Positions 1 to 7,841 are shown, numbered from the stretch's first letter. The stretch is 20,539 bases of DNA from CAYXOX01 sp964466745 (GCA_964466745.1 CAYXOX010000044.1:1-20539); one strand, 5' to 3'. Notes: generated by a model from the sequence alone, not told the origin. Numbers and translations: made by a program.

Positions 1-63
1 GATCCGGGCGGCGATGGTCTTGGCCGAGATCATCTCGTCTATGACATATGGCCGCGTTGTCAT
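1..63 (-). CDS. hpt: Hypoxanthine phosphoribosyltransferase, N-terminal 21 codons (partial)
   Basis: The reverse strand from an ATG at 63 encodes MTTRPYVIDEMISAKTIAAR and continues off the left edge. The string YVIDEMISAKTIAAR matches what I recall of the N-terminus of alphaproteobacterial hypoxanthine phosphoribosyltransferases. These are purine-salvage enzymes that make IMP or GMP from hypoxanthine or guanine and PRPP. A purine-rich ribosome-binding site (AAGGGGCGGGA) lies directly before the ATG. The gene is divergent from the ratA-like gene, with 67 bp between the two starts. Only the N-terminal tail is visible and no catalytic motif is inside the window, so the call rests on N-terminal similarity alone. 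Confidence 0.72.
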   Translation of the reverse strand, partial: MTTRPYVIDEMISAKTIAARI

Positions 64-130
64 TCCCGCCCCTTGCATCCGGTCTTTCGTCTATGGGATT
101 AGCGCGCGAAACCACGCGGGGAAAGGGGTC

Positions 131-577
131 ATGCCGACACATTCCGAGACACGGGTGATGCCCTACACGGCGCGCCAGATGTATGACCTCGTGGCCGAGG
201 TGCAGCGTTATCCCGAGTTCATCCCGTGGATCGCGGCGGCACGGATCCGCTCGACCACGCCGCAAGACGATGGAACCCGGCTGATGGAGGCCGATCTCGT
301 GGTGAGATTCAAGGTGTTCCGCGAGAAATTCGGCAGCCGCGTCGTGCTCGACGAGCCTGGCCTTGCGATCGACATCGATTACCTCGACGGGCCGTTCAGG
401 TATCTCACCAGCGCGTGGCGGTTTCGCGATGTGGACGGCGGCTGCGAGGTGAGATTCACCGTTGATTTCGAGTTTCGCAACGCGGTTCTGAAAAAGGTGA
501 TCGGCGTGGTTTTCAACGAGGCGATGCAACGCATCGTGCGCGCCTTCGAGGCGCGCGCCCGTGCGCTCTACGGCTGA
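131..577 (+). CDS. RatA/COQ10-family START-domain protein
   Basis: This is a 148-residue single-domain protein of the polyketide cyclase/START family, the group that includes yeast Coq10 (ubiquinone-binding, needed for respiration) and E. coli RatA/YfjG. The family pattern is clear: an N-terminal MPTHSETR segment, then YDLVAEVQRYPEFIPWI, and a C-terminal amphipathic helix ending FNEAMQRIVRAFEARARALYG. The start at 131 is preferred over the in-frame upstream ATG at 14 because homologs begin with MPTHSETR and a GGGGAAAGGGG stretch precedes it. In alphaproteobacteria this protein is usually read as a coenzyme Q chaperone rather than a toxin, which is the safer interpretation here. It lies upstream of ispG (93 bp), whose pathway supplies the isoprenoid tail of ubiquinone. 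That link is suggestive only. Confidence 0.85.
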   Translation: MPTHSETRVMPYTARQMYDLVAEVQRYPEFIPWIAAARIRSTTPQDDGTRLMEADLVVRFKVFREKFGSRVVLDEPGLAIDIDYLDGPFRYLTSAWRFRDVDGGCEVRFTVDFEFRNAVLKKVIGVVFNEAMQRIVRAFEARARALYG

Positions 578-670
578 GGCCCGCCACCGGCGCCGGTTCA
601 CTTTCTCTTGGCTTGTTCCGGCATCGGCGCCGCGTTATCCCTTGCGCGACGAAAGCGAGGCGAGGCCGAC

Positions 671-1825
671 ATGACCCACAACCCGATCCGTCCGTGGCGC
701 GATATCGAGCGCCGCACGTCGCGCCAGATCATGGTGGGCGACGTCGCCGTTGGCGGGGATGCGCCGATCTCGGTGCAGACGATGACCAACACCGCCACGA
801 CCGACGTGAAGGCGACCGTCGATCAGGTGCAGGCGGCCGCGGCGGCGGGGGCCGATATCGTGCGCGTCTCCGCGCCCGACGAGGCTTCGGCAAAGGCGCT
901 GAGAGAGATCGTGGCCGAGAGCCCGGTGCCGATCGTGGCCGACATTCATTTCCACTACAAGCGCGCCATCGAGGCGGCCGAGGCCGGCGCGGCCTGCCTG
1001 CGCATCAATCCCGGCAACATCGGCGATGCCGCACGGGTGCGCGAGGTGGTGAAGGCCGCGCGCGATCACGGCTGCTCGATCCGCATCGGCGTGAACGCCG
1101 GCAGTCTCGAGAAGCACCTGCTCGAGAAATACGCCGAACCCTGCCCCGAGGCCATGGTGGAAAGCGGGCTCGACCACATCAAGCTCCTGCAGGACAACGA
1201 TTTCCACGAGTTCAAGATCTCGGTGAAGGCCTCCGACGTGTTCCTCGCGGCGGCCGCCTACCAGGCCATCGCCGACGCGACAGACGCGCCGTTGCACCTC
1301 GGCATCACCGAGGCGGGCGGGCTGACGACCGGCACGATCAAGAGCGCCATCGGCCTTGGCAACCTCCTGTGGATGGGCATCGGCGACACGATCCGCGTGA
1401 GCCTCTCGGCCGATCCGGTGGAGGAGGTGAAGGTGGGCTACGAGATCCTCAAGGCGCTCGGCCTGCGCCACCGCGGTGTGAACATCATCTCCTGCCCGTC
1501 TTGCGCGCGGCAGGGATTTGACGTGATCAAGACGGTCGAGGTGCTCGAAAAGCGGCTGGAACACGTCAAGACGCCCATGAGCCTCAGCATCATCGGCTGC
1601 GTCGTCAACGGCCCGGGCGAGGCGCTGATGACCGACGTGGGCTTCACCGGCGGCGGCGCCGGTTCGGGCATGGTCTACGTTGCCGGCAAGCAGAGCCACA
1701 AGATGTCGAACGCGCAGATGGTCGATCACATCGTCGAGCTCGTGGAGAAGCGCGCCGCCGAGCTGGAGGCCGAGGCCGCCGCAGCGGAGGCCGAAGGGCA
1801 GCCCGCGGGGCAGGCCGCCGAGTAG
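671..1825 (+). CDS. ispG: 4-hydroxy-3-methylbut-2-enyl diphosphate synthase (IspG/GcpE)
   Basis: This 384-residue enzyme performs the penultimate step of the MEP isoprenoid pathway. It reductively converts 2-C-methyl-D-erythritol 2,4-cyclodiphosphate to HMBPP using a [4Fe-4S] cluster. The N-terminal TIM-barrel part begins with RRTSRQIMVGDVAVGG and VQTMTNTATTDV. The C-terminal cluster domain holds the ligands: Cys275 and Cys278 in ISCPSCARQG, Cys310 in GCVVNGPGE, and Glu317 of the same motif as the expected fourth ligand. The in-frame ATG at 671, preceded by GCGAGGCGAGG, is preferred over the start at 608 because MTHNPIRPWRDIERR is the usual family N-terminus. The C-terminus is an Ala/Glu-rich tail (about residues 355-384) that is not part of the catalytic fold. 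It is a complete housekeeping gene with nothing missing. Confidence 0.97.
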   Translation: MTHNPIRPWRDIERRTSRQIMVGDVAVGGDAPISVQTMTNTATTDVKATVDQVQAAAAAGADIVRVSAPDEASAKALREIVAESPVPIVADIHFHYKRAIEAAEAGAACLRINPGNIGDAARVREVVKAARDHGCSIRIGVNAGSLEKHLLEKYAEPCPEAMVESGLDHIKLLQDNDFHEFKISVKASDVFLAAAAYQAIADATDAPLHLGITEAGGLTTGTIKSAIGLGNLLWMGIGDTIRVSLSADPVEEVKVGYEILKALGLRHRGVNIISCPSCARQGFDVIKTVEVLEKRLEHVKTPMSLSIIGCVVNGPGEALMTDVGFTGGGAGSGMVYVAGKQSHKMSNAQMVDHIVELVEKRAAELEAEAAAAEAEGQPAGQAAE

Positions 1826-1829
1826 GGCA

Positions 1830-1849
1830 GGGGGCGGCCGGCCGCCCTC
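1830..1849 (+). terminator. GC hairpin just after ispG (possible terminator)
   Basis: A self-complementary GGGCGGCCGGCCGCCC core (1832-1847), with one further G-U and one G-C pair outside it, begins about 5 bases after the ispG stop. There is no T-run behind it, so intrinsic termination is uncertain. It may act as a 3'-end stabiliser or a weak terminator. Confidence 0.4.
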
Positions 1850-1907
1850 GGCGCGGCGTCGTCCCCCACGGCAGGCGGCAGCCCTGTCACCGCCGCTCCC
1901 GCTCCCT

Positions 1908-1940
1908 CATCTTGGCCAAAATCCTCACCGGCGCCACGCC
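1908..1940 (+). repeat. Intergenic repeat element, copy 1
   Basis: The segment starting CATCTTGGCCAAAATCC matches 29 of 33 bases of a second copy at 9226-9258 and is more distantly similar to 4838-4870. All three lie just outside gene ends in GC-rich spacers and are preceded by a pyrimidine-rich stretch. Here it sits between the convergent ispG and aldo/keto reductase genes. On the minus strand it reads as GGATTTTGGCCAAGATGAGG downstream of the reductase. I recall similar GTATTT-GGCCAAGATGAA strings as common in Rhodobacterales intergenic regions. Their function is not known to me. Confidence 0.6.
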
Positions 1941-1997
1941 CGCCGCGAGCGCCCCTCCCGCCCGCGGGCTCGCAACGCAGCCCTCGGCCCGGCGGGC

Positions 1998-3026
1998 TCA
2001 GCGCGGCCCGGTGGGCGCGTCCGCGCGCATCAGCCCCTCGGCCTTCAGCGCGTCCCACAGCTCCGCCGGGATCTCCGCCCGGACCGCGGCGAGGTTGCTC
2101 TCCATCTCCGCAAGCCCCTGTCCGCCGGGCACCACGCTCACCACCGAGGGATGCAGAAGCGGAAAGCGGAAGGCGGCATCCAGCATCCGCACCCCGTGGG
2201 CGCGGCAGACGGCCTCGATCCGGGCCACGCGCTCGAGGATCTCCGCCGGCGCCGGCCCGTAGTTGTAGAACGCGCCCTCCCGAGGGCCGGTGGCGAGGAT
2301 GCCCGAGTTGTAGGGCCCGCCCAGCACGATCCCGATGCCCCGCGCCTCGCACAGCGGCAGGAAACTTTCCAGCGCCTCCTGCTCCAGCAGGGTGTAGCGC
2401 CCGGCCAGCAGGAAGAGATCGAAATCGCCCCGCTCGGCGAGCCACTGGCAGGGCTGCCACTCGTTCACCCCCGCGCCGAAGGCCCCGATCACGCCCTGCT
2501 CGCGCAGTTCCAGCAGCGCCTTGTAGCCGCCGTCCATGAACTCCTGCAGCCGCGCCCCGAGCGCGGCGCCGTGGTTCACGCTGTCGAGGTCATGGGCGAA
2601 GAGGATGTCGATCCGGTCCACCCCGAGCCGCTCGAAGGAGAACTCGAGGCTGCGCATCGCCCCGTCGTAGCTGTAATCGTAGACCTGCGCGCGCGAGGGC
2701 ACCTCGAACCAGGTGCCCAGCCCGTCGCGGGTCTCCGGCGTTGCCATCCGGAAGTAGCGCCCGATCTTGGTGGACAGCAGGTAGTCCCCGCGGGGCTTGC
2801 CGCGCAGGAAGCGGTTCATCCGCGTCTCCGCGAGACCGAGGCCGTAGAGCGGCGCGGTGTCGTAGTAGCGCAGCCCGCCGGCCCAGGCCGCCTCCAGCAC
2901 AGCATGGGCCTCGTCGTCGGATATCGCGCGGTAGAGATTTCCCAGCGGCGCGGTGCCCATGCCGATCTCCGTGAAGGCGAGCCCGCCGTTGCCGTGCCTG
3001 TCCCAGATGCGGGTCTTCTGTGTCAT
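1998..3026 (-). CDS. Aldo/keto reductase (aldose or pyridoxal dehydrogenase-like)
   Basis: This is a 342-residue NAD(P)-dependent oxidoreductase of the aldo/keto reductase superfamily, a (beta/alpha)8 barrel. The catalytic tetrad is visible: Asp56 and Tyr61 in YYDTAPLYG, Lys87 in LLSTKIGR and His145 in ILFAHDLD. The overall pattern (N-terminal FTEIGMGTAPLGNLY, long middle loop, late VVSVVPGG) resembles the subgroup holding D-threo-aldose 1-dehydrogenase, L-fucose dehydrogenase and pyridoxal 4-dehydrogenase. These oxidise a sugar or aldehyde to the lactone or acid. The substrate cannot be fixed from sequence alone. The ATG at 3026 has a good AGGGAGG site. The gene is divergent from the SGNH hydrolase (135 bp) and convergent with ispG. 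Its position near a ribokinase, an IclR regulator and a TRAP transporter suggests a role in carbohydrate or polyol catabolism. Confidence 0.9.
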   Translation of the reverse strand: MTQKTRIWDRHGNGGLAFTEIGMGTAPLGNLYRAISDDEAHAVLEAAWAGGLRYYDTAPLYGLGLAETRMNRFLRGKPRGDYLLSTKIGRYFRMATPETRDGLGTWFEVPSRAQVYDYSYDGAMRSLEFSFERLGVDRIDILFAHDLDSVNHGAALGARLQEFMDGGYKALLELREQGVIGAFGAGVNEWQPCQWLAERGDFDLFLLAGRYTLLEQEALESFLPLCEARGIGIVLGGPYNSGILATGPREGAFYNYGPAPAEILERVARIEAVCRAHGVRMLDAAFRFPLLHPSVVSVVPGGQGLAEMESNLAAVRAEIPAELWDALKAEGLMRADAPTGPR

Positions 3027-3161
3027 GCCTGCCTCCCTGGCCTGTCGTCATGCTCCCTCTATGGCGCCGGTCGCCCCGAAAGGCCATGCGCCGCGCGTGG
3101 ACAGGCGGAACCGCCTCCGGTATCGCTGGGGCATGGCCGCACCGGCCCGAAAGGCACACCC

Positions 3162-3830
3162 ATGAGCGAACGCACGATCCTCCTCTTCGGCGACAGCAAC
3201 ACCCATGGCACGCGGCCGATCCCGCGGTTCGACGCGCCGCGCGAACGGTTCGGCGCGGCGGTGCGCTGGCCCGGCGTGCTCCGCGCCGCGCTGCCGCCCG
3301 GCACCGACGTGATCGAGGAGGGCCACCCGGGCCGGACCACCCTGCACGACGATCCGATGGAAGGCGCGCACAAGAACGGTCTCGCGGCGCTGCCGGCGCT
3401 GCTGGAAAGCCATGCGCCGCTCGACATGGTGGTGATCGCGCTCGGGGTGAACGATCTCAAGAGCCGCTTCGCGGTGACCCCGGAGGACGTGGCCCACTCG
3501 GTGCGCATCCTGTGCCGCGCGGTCCGGGCGGCGGAGGCGGGCCGCGGCGGTGCGGCGCCCGACCTCGTGATCGTGGCGCCGCCGCCGCTGGTCGAGACGG
3601 GTTTCCTCGGCGGCTACTTCCGGGGCGGGGCGGCAAAGAGCGCGGCGCTTCCGGCCCTGCTCGCCGAGGTGGCCGGGTCGCTGGGCGCGGGCTTCGTCGA
3701 GTCGGGCGCCCATATCGCGGTCAGCCCGGTGGACGGGGTGCATTTCGAGGCCGAGGCCCACGCGGCGCTCGGGCGCGCCGTGGCGGCCGTGGTGCTGCCG
3801 CGCCTCGCCGCGCTCGAAGCCGGGGGCTGA
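3162..3830 (+). CDS. SGNH/GDSL hydrolase (arylesterase-like)
   Basis: This is a 222-residue serine hydrolase of the SGNH family, predicted cytoplasmic since no signal peptide is visible. All four family blocks are present: the nucleophile Ser12 in LLFGDSNTHG, Gly57 in GHPGRTT, Asn98 in IALGVNDLK, and the Asp191/His194 pair in SPVDGVHF. The GDSNTHG, GRTT and DGVHF set most resembles the small esterase/acyltransferase subgroup that includes the Mycobacterium smegmatis arylesterase. A short-chain ester or a sugar acetate is a plausible substrate. The ATG at 3162 was chosen because it directly precedes the first beta strand and block I. The stop lies 5 bases before the ribokinase ATG, so the two genes almost certainly form one transcript. 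Deacetylation of a sugar before phosphorylation would fit, but that is inference. Confidence 0.88.
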   Translation: MSERTILLFGDSNTHGTRPIPRFDAPRERFGAAVRWPGVLRAALPPGTDVIEEGHPGRTTLHDDPMEGAHKNGLAALPALLESHAPLDMVVIALGVNDLKSRFAVTPEDVAHSVRILCRAVRAAEAGRGGAAPDLVIVAPPPLVETGFLGGYFRGGAAKSAALPALLAEVAGSLGAGFVESGAHIAVSPVDGVHFEAEAHAALGRAVAAVVLPRLAALEAGG

Positions 3831-3835
3831 GCGGT

Positions 3836-4819
3836 ATGGCGGCGTTCTCCCCGCCGGACAGCGCCGGGGGCGGCACGGGCCGCGGCGGCACCATCGTGGT
3901 GCTCGGCGTCTTCAACGCCGACACCACCTATCGCGCGGCGCGCCTCCCGCGCCTCGGCGAGACGATCCTCGGCGAGGGTTTCGCCCTCGGCCCCGGAGGC
4001 AAGGGCTCCAACCAGGCGGTGGCCGCGGCGCGGGCGGGAGGGCGCGCGCATATCCTCACGCGGCTGGGGCGCGATACCTTCGGCGCGCTGGCGAAGGCGA
4101 CATGGGCCGAGGCCGGGGTGATTCCCGAGATCACCGAGCACGACGAGGGCCACACCGGGGCGGCCTTCATCTTCGTCGAGGACGCGAGCGGCGAGAACGC
4201 GATCATCGTCGCCCCCGGCATCGCCGCCACGCTCGATGCCGCGGCCCTGGCGGCGCGCGCCGAGCTCGTGGGCGGTGCGGCCGTCTTTCTCACCCAGCTC
4301 GAAACGCCCCTCGCGGCGGCGCGCGCCGGGCTCGAGATCGCCCGCGCCGGCGGCGCGCGCACCATCCTCAACCCGGCCCCCGCCGCGGAGCTCGACGACG
4401 CGCTGCTGGCGCTCTGCGACGTGATCACGCCCAACGAAACCGAGGCCTCGGCTCTCACCGGCCTGCCGGTCTCGACCCTCGAGGACGCCGAGCGTGCCGC
4501 GGCGGCGCTGCTCGCCCGCGGGGCGGGGGCGGCGGTGCTGACGCTGGGGGCGCGGGGCGCGCTCTACCGCGATGCGCACCGCTGCCTCCACGTGCCCGCC
4601 TTCGACGCCGGCCCCGTGGTGGAGACGACGGGCGCGGGAGACGCGTTCAACGGCGCGCTGGCCGTCGCGCTGGCTGAAGGCGCGCAACCGGAGGCGGCCG
4701 TGCGCTTCGCCTGCGCCGCCGCCGGGCTCTCGGTCACCCGCCCGGGGGCCGCCGCCTCGATGCCCACCCGCGCCGAGATCGACGCCGCCCTGGGCCGGGG
4801 CGCCGCGGCCGCGCCCTGA
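3836..4819 (+). CDS. rbsK: Ribokinase (PfkB-family sugar kinase)
   Basis: This is a 327-residue ATP-dependent carbohydrate kinase of the PfkB/ribokinase family. Visible motifs are the N-terminal substrate pocket VLGVFNADTT (Asn27, Asp29), the first PfkB signature GPGGKGSNQA (about 52-61), and the second signature ETTGAGDAFNG with catalytic base Asp269. The GGKGSNQ segment and the ITPNETEA motif near 198-204 favour ribokinase over fructokinase. However, the N-terminal strand is VFNAD rather than the usual SINMD, so a related pentose, deoxysugar or nucleoside substrate is possible. The first ~18 residues are a Gly/Ser-rich extension before the fold. An internal start near VVLGVF cannot be excluded. 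The gene is 5 bases downstream of the SGNH hydrolase and uses a G-rich stretch at that gene's end as ribosome-binding site. Confidence 0.88.
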   Translation: MAAFSPPDSAGGGTGRGGTIVVLGVFNADTTYRAARLPRLGETILGEGFALGPGGKGSNQAVAAARAGGRAHILTRLGRDTFGALAKATWAEAGVIPEITEHDEGHTGAAFIFVEDASGENAIIVAPGIAATLDAAALAARAELVGGAAVFLTQLETPLAAARAGLEIARAGGARTILNPAPAAELDDALLALCDVITPNETEASALTGLPVSTLEDAERAAAALLARGAGAAVLTLGARGALYRDAHRCLHVPAFDAGPVVETTGAGDAFNGALAVALAEGAQPEAAVRFACAAAGLSVTRPGAAASMPTRAEIDAALGRGAAAAP

Positions 4820-4837
4820 GCGCCGCGCGCGCCCGTT

Positions 4838-4870
4838 CATCGTGGCTCAAATACCCGGTGGCGCTCCGCG
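4838..4870 (+). repeat. Intergenic repeat element, copy 2 (diverged)
   Basis: The segment beginning CATCGTGGCTCAAATACCC, 18 bp after the ribokinase stop, is a diverged version of the elements at 1908-1940 and 9226-9258. It shares the CATC-TGGC, AAATAC and GGCGC positions and the preceding pyrimidine-rich run. It lies between the ribokinase gene and the IclR-family regulator. Confidence 0.45.
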
Positions 4871-4920
4871 GGCGGGCGGCGCTGACGGAGGGGAGGAGCG
4901 CCGGCCGGCGAACTCGCGGC

Positions 4921-4950
4921 TTGCCATCGCGGCGCCGTTCTGCTTTTCAT
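4921..4950 (+). promoter_or_regulatory. Candidate promoter of the IclR-family gene
   Basis: A TTGCCA box (4921-4926) and a TTTCAT box (4945-4950) are separated by 18 bp, followed by the ATG at 4986. The -10-like box is itself the left half of the first operator palindrome, so a bound regulator would block RNA polymerase. The match to consensus is only moderate. Confidence 0.4.
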
Positions 4951-4972
4951 GGATGAAATTTCATGTATGAAA
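4945..4972. promoter_or_regulatory. Tandem palindromic operators upstream of iclR-type gene
   Basis: Two perfect 14-bp palindromes of the form TTTCAT-N2-ATGAAA abut exactly: 4945-4958 with spacer GG and 4959-4972 with spacer GT. They end 13 bases before the ATG of the IclR-family regulator and stand out as AT-rich in a very GC-rich spacer. IclR-family proteins bind as dimers or paired dimers to short palindromes near their own promoters, so autoregulation is the natural reading. Related, imperfect boxes occur at the dctP promoter (9148-9180). Confidence 0.82.
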
Positions 4973-4985
4973 GACATTCGCCCTG

Positions 4986-5807
4986 ATGAAAGCCGAGCGC
5001 CGACAGTATTCCGCCCCCGCGCTGGAGAAGGGGCTCGACATCCTCGAGCTTCTCGCCACGGAGGAGAATGGCCTCACCCAGGCCGAGATCGCCCGCACGC
5101 TCGATCGCTCGGTGTCGGAGATCTTCCGCATGCTCGTCGTGCTGCAGGAGCGCGGCTACCTCGCGCAGGATCCCGACACCGATCGCTACGGGCTCACCAC
5201 GCTGCTCTTCGAGGTCGCCCATCGCACGCCCTCCATCAAGCGGCTCACGGCGCTCGCCGGCCCGCTGATGCGCAAGCTCGCGCGCGGCATCCGGCAGTCG
5301 GTCCACCTTACCGTGCTGTCCGGCGATGCCGTGCTCGTGGTGGGGCAGGTCGATCCGCCGGCCAACAACATCCTCAGCGTGCGCCTCGGCGCGCGGATCG
5401 AGCTGTGGCGGGCCTCCTCGGGTCGGGTGATCCTCGCCCATCTACCGGAGGAGGAACTGGCCGAGAACTTCGCGCGCCACCCGCTGCCCCCGGGGATGGC
5501 CGAGGCGCGGCTGCGCGAGGAGTTCGTGGCGATCCGCGCGCGGGGCCACGAGATCACCGACAGCTTCGTGCTGCGCGGCATCGTCAACATCGCCGTGCCG
5601 GTCTTCGATCACAACGGACACCCCGTCGCCGGGCTGACGATCCCCTACCTCGAGCGCTACGACGACAGCACCCCCTCCAAGGAGGCCTGCCTCGAGGCGA
5701 TCGCGGAGGTTGCACGCTCGCTCACCCGGAGCCTCGGCGGAGGAAGGGCCGCGCCCGCCGCACCGCCGCCGCTGATCCCGCCCGAACCTCGCCTGCGCAC
5801 CCTCTAG
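4986..5807 (+). CDS. IclR-family transcriptional regulator
   Basis: This 273-residue regulator has an N-terminal winged helix-turn-helix (about residues 10-70: SAPALEKGLDILELLATEEN, then LTQAEIARTLDRSVSEIFRM and LVVLQERGYLAQDPDTDRYGL). A GAF-like IclR effector domain follows (about 85-250). A Pro/Ala-rich tail ends the protein (about 251-273). The effector domain shows the family features VHLTVLSGDAVLVVGQVD and SSGRVILAHL, and a C-terminal NIAVPVFDHNGHPVAGLTIPYL. It sits between a sugar-kinase pair and a convergent TRAP operon. The paired TTTCAT-N2-ATGAAA sites before its own start and the similar sites before dctP suggest that it controls itself and the transporter, with a solute or its catabolite as effector. 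The ATG at 4986 has no strong Shine-Dalgarno sequence, only GAAAG 13 bases upstream. Confidence 0.93.
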   Translation: MKAERRQYSAPALEKGLDILELLATEENGLTQAEIARTLDRSVSEIFRMLVVLQERGYLAQDPDTDRYGLTTLLFEVAHRTPSIKRLTALAGPLMRKLARGIRQSVHLTVLSGDAVLVVGQVDPPANNILSVRLGARIELWRASSGRVILAHLPEEELAENFARHPLPPGMAEARLREEFVAIRARGHEITDSFVLRGIVNIAVPVFDHNGHPVAGLTIPYLERYDDSTPSKEACLEAIAEVARSLTRSLGGGRAAPAAPPPLIPPEPRLRTL

Positions 5808-5935
5808 CCCGTCGCAGCGCGCGCGGCCCGGCTCGGAGGTGCGCGCCCGGAGGCGCGAAGGGCTCGGCCGCTGAGCCAGTGCGCCGCGCGCCGGCTCGGC
5901 ACGGCGGTCATCCGCGCAGGGCGCGGCAGCCGGCA

Positions 5936-5965
5936 GCCCCGAGGCCCGCAACCCCGAAGCCCGCA
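5936..5965 (+). repeat. Short imperfect tandem repeat (2 x 15 bp)
   Basis: GCCCCGAGGCCCGCA is followed directly by ACCCCGAAGCCCGCA, differing at two positions, in the 184-bp spacer between the convergent iclR-type and dctM genes. I see no other feature in that spacer and no clear intrinsic terminator. Confidence 0.4.
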
Positions 5966-5991
5966 GGCCCCGCGAGGGCCCGGGCGGCGGC

Positions 5992-7275
5992 TCACATCAG
6001 GAGGCGCGGCAGGAAGAGGCTGATGCCCGGCACGAGCGTGATCAACGCGAGCACCGCGAAGAGCGCGGCCAGCATCGGCAGGCTCTCCTGGACGAAATGC
6101 TCCACCCGCACCCCGATGATGCTGGTCGTGGTGTAGATCAGCGTGCCCACCGGTGGCGTCACCCCGGCGATGGTCAGGTTCACCACCATCACGATACCGA
6201 AATGGACGGGGTCGATCCCCACGCTCGCCGCGAGCGGGGCCAGCAGCGGCGTGAGCAGGATCAGCGCCGCGCTGCCTTCCAGCAGCATCCCCACGCCGAG
6301 CAGGAAGACGTTGATCAGCAGCAGCAGGTAGAGCGGGTTCTCGGTGATGCCGAGCAGGATCTGGCCCGCCTGCTGGGGAATGCGCTCCCAGCTCATGTAG
6401 AAGCCGAAGCTCTGGGCCGCGCAGATGATGAGCATGACAACCGAGGTGGCCAGCACCGCCTCGGCGAAGACTTCAGGGAGCTTGGTGATCTTCAGGTCGC
6501 CGTAGACGACGAGCCCCACGAAGAGTGCGTAGACGACGGCGATCGCCCCCGCCTCGGTGGGCGTGAAGAAGCCGTAGCGGATGCCGCCCACGATCGCCAC
6601 CGGCAGGCCGAGCGCCCAGGCCGCGTCGCGCAGCGCCACGCCCCGCTCGCCCCAGCTCGCACGCTCGGGCCGGGCCGGGCGATAGTCGCGCCGCTTGGAG
6701 ATGACATGCACCACGATCATCAGCGCCACGCAGAGCAGAGCCCCCGGCACGATCCCGGCCAGGAAGAGCTGCCCGATGGAGACGTTGGCGAGGAAGCCGA
6801 AGAGGACGAGCCCGATGCCGGGCGGGATGATTGGCGCGATGATCGCCGAACAGGCGGTGATGGCGGCCGAGAAGGCCGGCTTGTAGCCCCGCGCGGTCAT
6901 CTCCGGCACCATGATCTTCGATTGCACCGCCGCATCGGCGTTGGCCGAGCCCGACATGCCGCCCATCAGCGTCGAGAGCAGCACGTTCACCTGCGCCAGC
7001 CCGCCCACCATGTGGCCCACCAGCGCATCGGCCAGCCGCATCAGCCGGCCGGTGATCCCGGCGTGGTTCATCAGTACCCCGGCGAGGATGAAGAAGGGCA
7101 CCGCCAGCAGCGGGAAGGAGTGGGTGACGCTGACCATGCGCTGGATGTATACGCCCAGCGGCACGCCGCGCGCGGTCAGGAAGAAATAAAGGGCCGCGAT
7201 GGCGATGGCGAAGGCCACCCGCACGTTGGCCGCCAGCAGCCCGAGCATGATGAAGGCCGGCAGGTACTCGGTCAT
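5992..7275 (-). CDS. dctM: TRAP transporter large permease subunit (DctM family)
   Basis: This 427-residue inner-membrane protein is the large subunit of a tripartite ATP-independent periplasmic transporter. It drives uptake of the solute delivered by the binding protein using the sodium or proton gradient. It is almost entirely hydrophobic, with about 11-13 membrane segments and two inverted halves. The conserved loop MGGMSGSANADAAVQSKIMVPEM is at about residues 104-126, and the pattern SAIIAPIIPPGIGLV follows. The second half holds LTIAGVTPPVGTLIYTTTSI. The ATG at 7275 has a GGGGAGG site and overlaps the dctQ stop codon by the ATGA quadruplet, which indicates translational coupling. It is the last gene of dctPQM. 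The length is normal for the family. Confidence 0.95.
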   Translation of the reverse strand: MTEYLPAFIMLGLLAANVRVAFAIAIAALYFFLTARGVPLGVYIQRMVSVTHSFPLLAVPFFILAGVLMNHAGITGRLMRLADALVGHMVGGLAQVNVLLSTLMGGMSGSANADAAVQSKIMVPEMTARGYKPAFSAAITACSAIIAPIIPPGIGLVLFGFLANVSIGQLFLAGIVPGALLCVALMIVVHVISKRRDYRPARPERASWGERGVALRDAAWALGLPVAIVGGIRYGFFTPTEAGAIAVVYALFVGLVVYGDLKITKLPEVFAEAVLATSVVMLIICAAQSFGFYMSWERIPQQAGQILLGITENPLYLLLLINVFLLGVGMLLEGSAALILLTPLLAPLAASVGIDPVHFGIVMVVNLTIAGVTPPVGTLIYTTTSIIGVRVEHFVQESLPMLAALFAVLALITLVPGISLFLPRLLM

Positions 7276-7841
7276 GGCCGTGCCTCCCCGCCGGGCGCGA
7301 TCCCGCCCGGCAGCCGGCCGCGGGCACGGTCGAGCATGTTCCGGACATGGGTGAAGAGCATCGAGGCAAAGCCCAGCACCACCGCGAGATAGACCCAGAA
7401 GAAGCTGATCCGCATGACCGGGGAGGGCCGGCTCGCGGCGTCGAGCGTGATCGTGCCGGCCAGCCAAAGTGCGTAGCCGAGGAACGCCAGCACCAGCACG
7501 TCCATCGCCCAGGCCAGCGGCGTGGCGATCAGGCGCGGCAAGAGCCGCGTGATCGCATCGACGCTCACGTGCATGTGCCGCCGCATGGCTCCGGCCGCGC
7601 CGAGAAAGACCACCCATGTGAAGGAGAGGCTGGCCAGCTCCGTTGCCCAGACGGCCGAGGTCTGGGTAACGTAGCGCGTGGCCACCCCGTAGGAGACGGC
7701 GAAGACGACGACGCAGAGCGCGATCACCGCGAGCGTCTCCTCCCAGCGCCAGAGAGCGATGCGCAGGGCGCGCCCGGGCGTCAGCGGGGCGGTTGCGCCG
7801 GACGGCGGCGTCTTGGGCGGGGCGGGTGGATCGTCGGACAT
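7272..7841 (-). CDS. dctQ: TRAP transporter small permease subunit (DctQ family)
   Basis: This 189-residue membrane protein is the small integral subunit that partners DctM. A Pro-rich cytoplasmic N-terminus (1-30) is followed by four predicted membrane segments at about 35-57, 66-85, 106-132 and 145-166. The family feature WATELASLSFTWVVFLGAAGAMRRHMHVSVD spans about 65-95. An in-frame TTG at 7877 would add 12 residues. The ATG at 7841 is preferred, although neither start has a strong ribosome-binding site. The gene lies 225 bp downstream of dctP, with a strong hairpin between them, and overlaps dctM by 4 bases. Confidence 0.92.
   Translation of the reverse strand: MSDDPPAPPKTPPSGATAPLTPGRALRIALWRWEETLAVIALCVVVFAVSYGVATRYVTQTSAVWATELASLSFTWVVFLGAAGAMRRHMHVSVDAITRLLPRLIATPLAWAMDVLVLAFLGYALWLAGTITLDAASRPSPVMRISFFWVYLAVVLGFASMLFTHVRNMLDRARGRLPGGIAPGGEARP

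Noticed and set aside
131..577. RatA-like protein as the toxin of a toxin-antitoxin pair
   Set aside because: No adjacent RatB-like small antitoxin gene is seen. The alphaproteobacterial members are better explained as COQ10-type ubiquinone-binding proteins.
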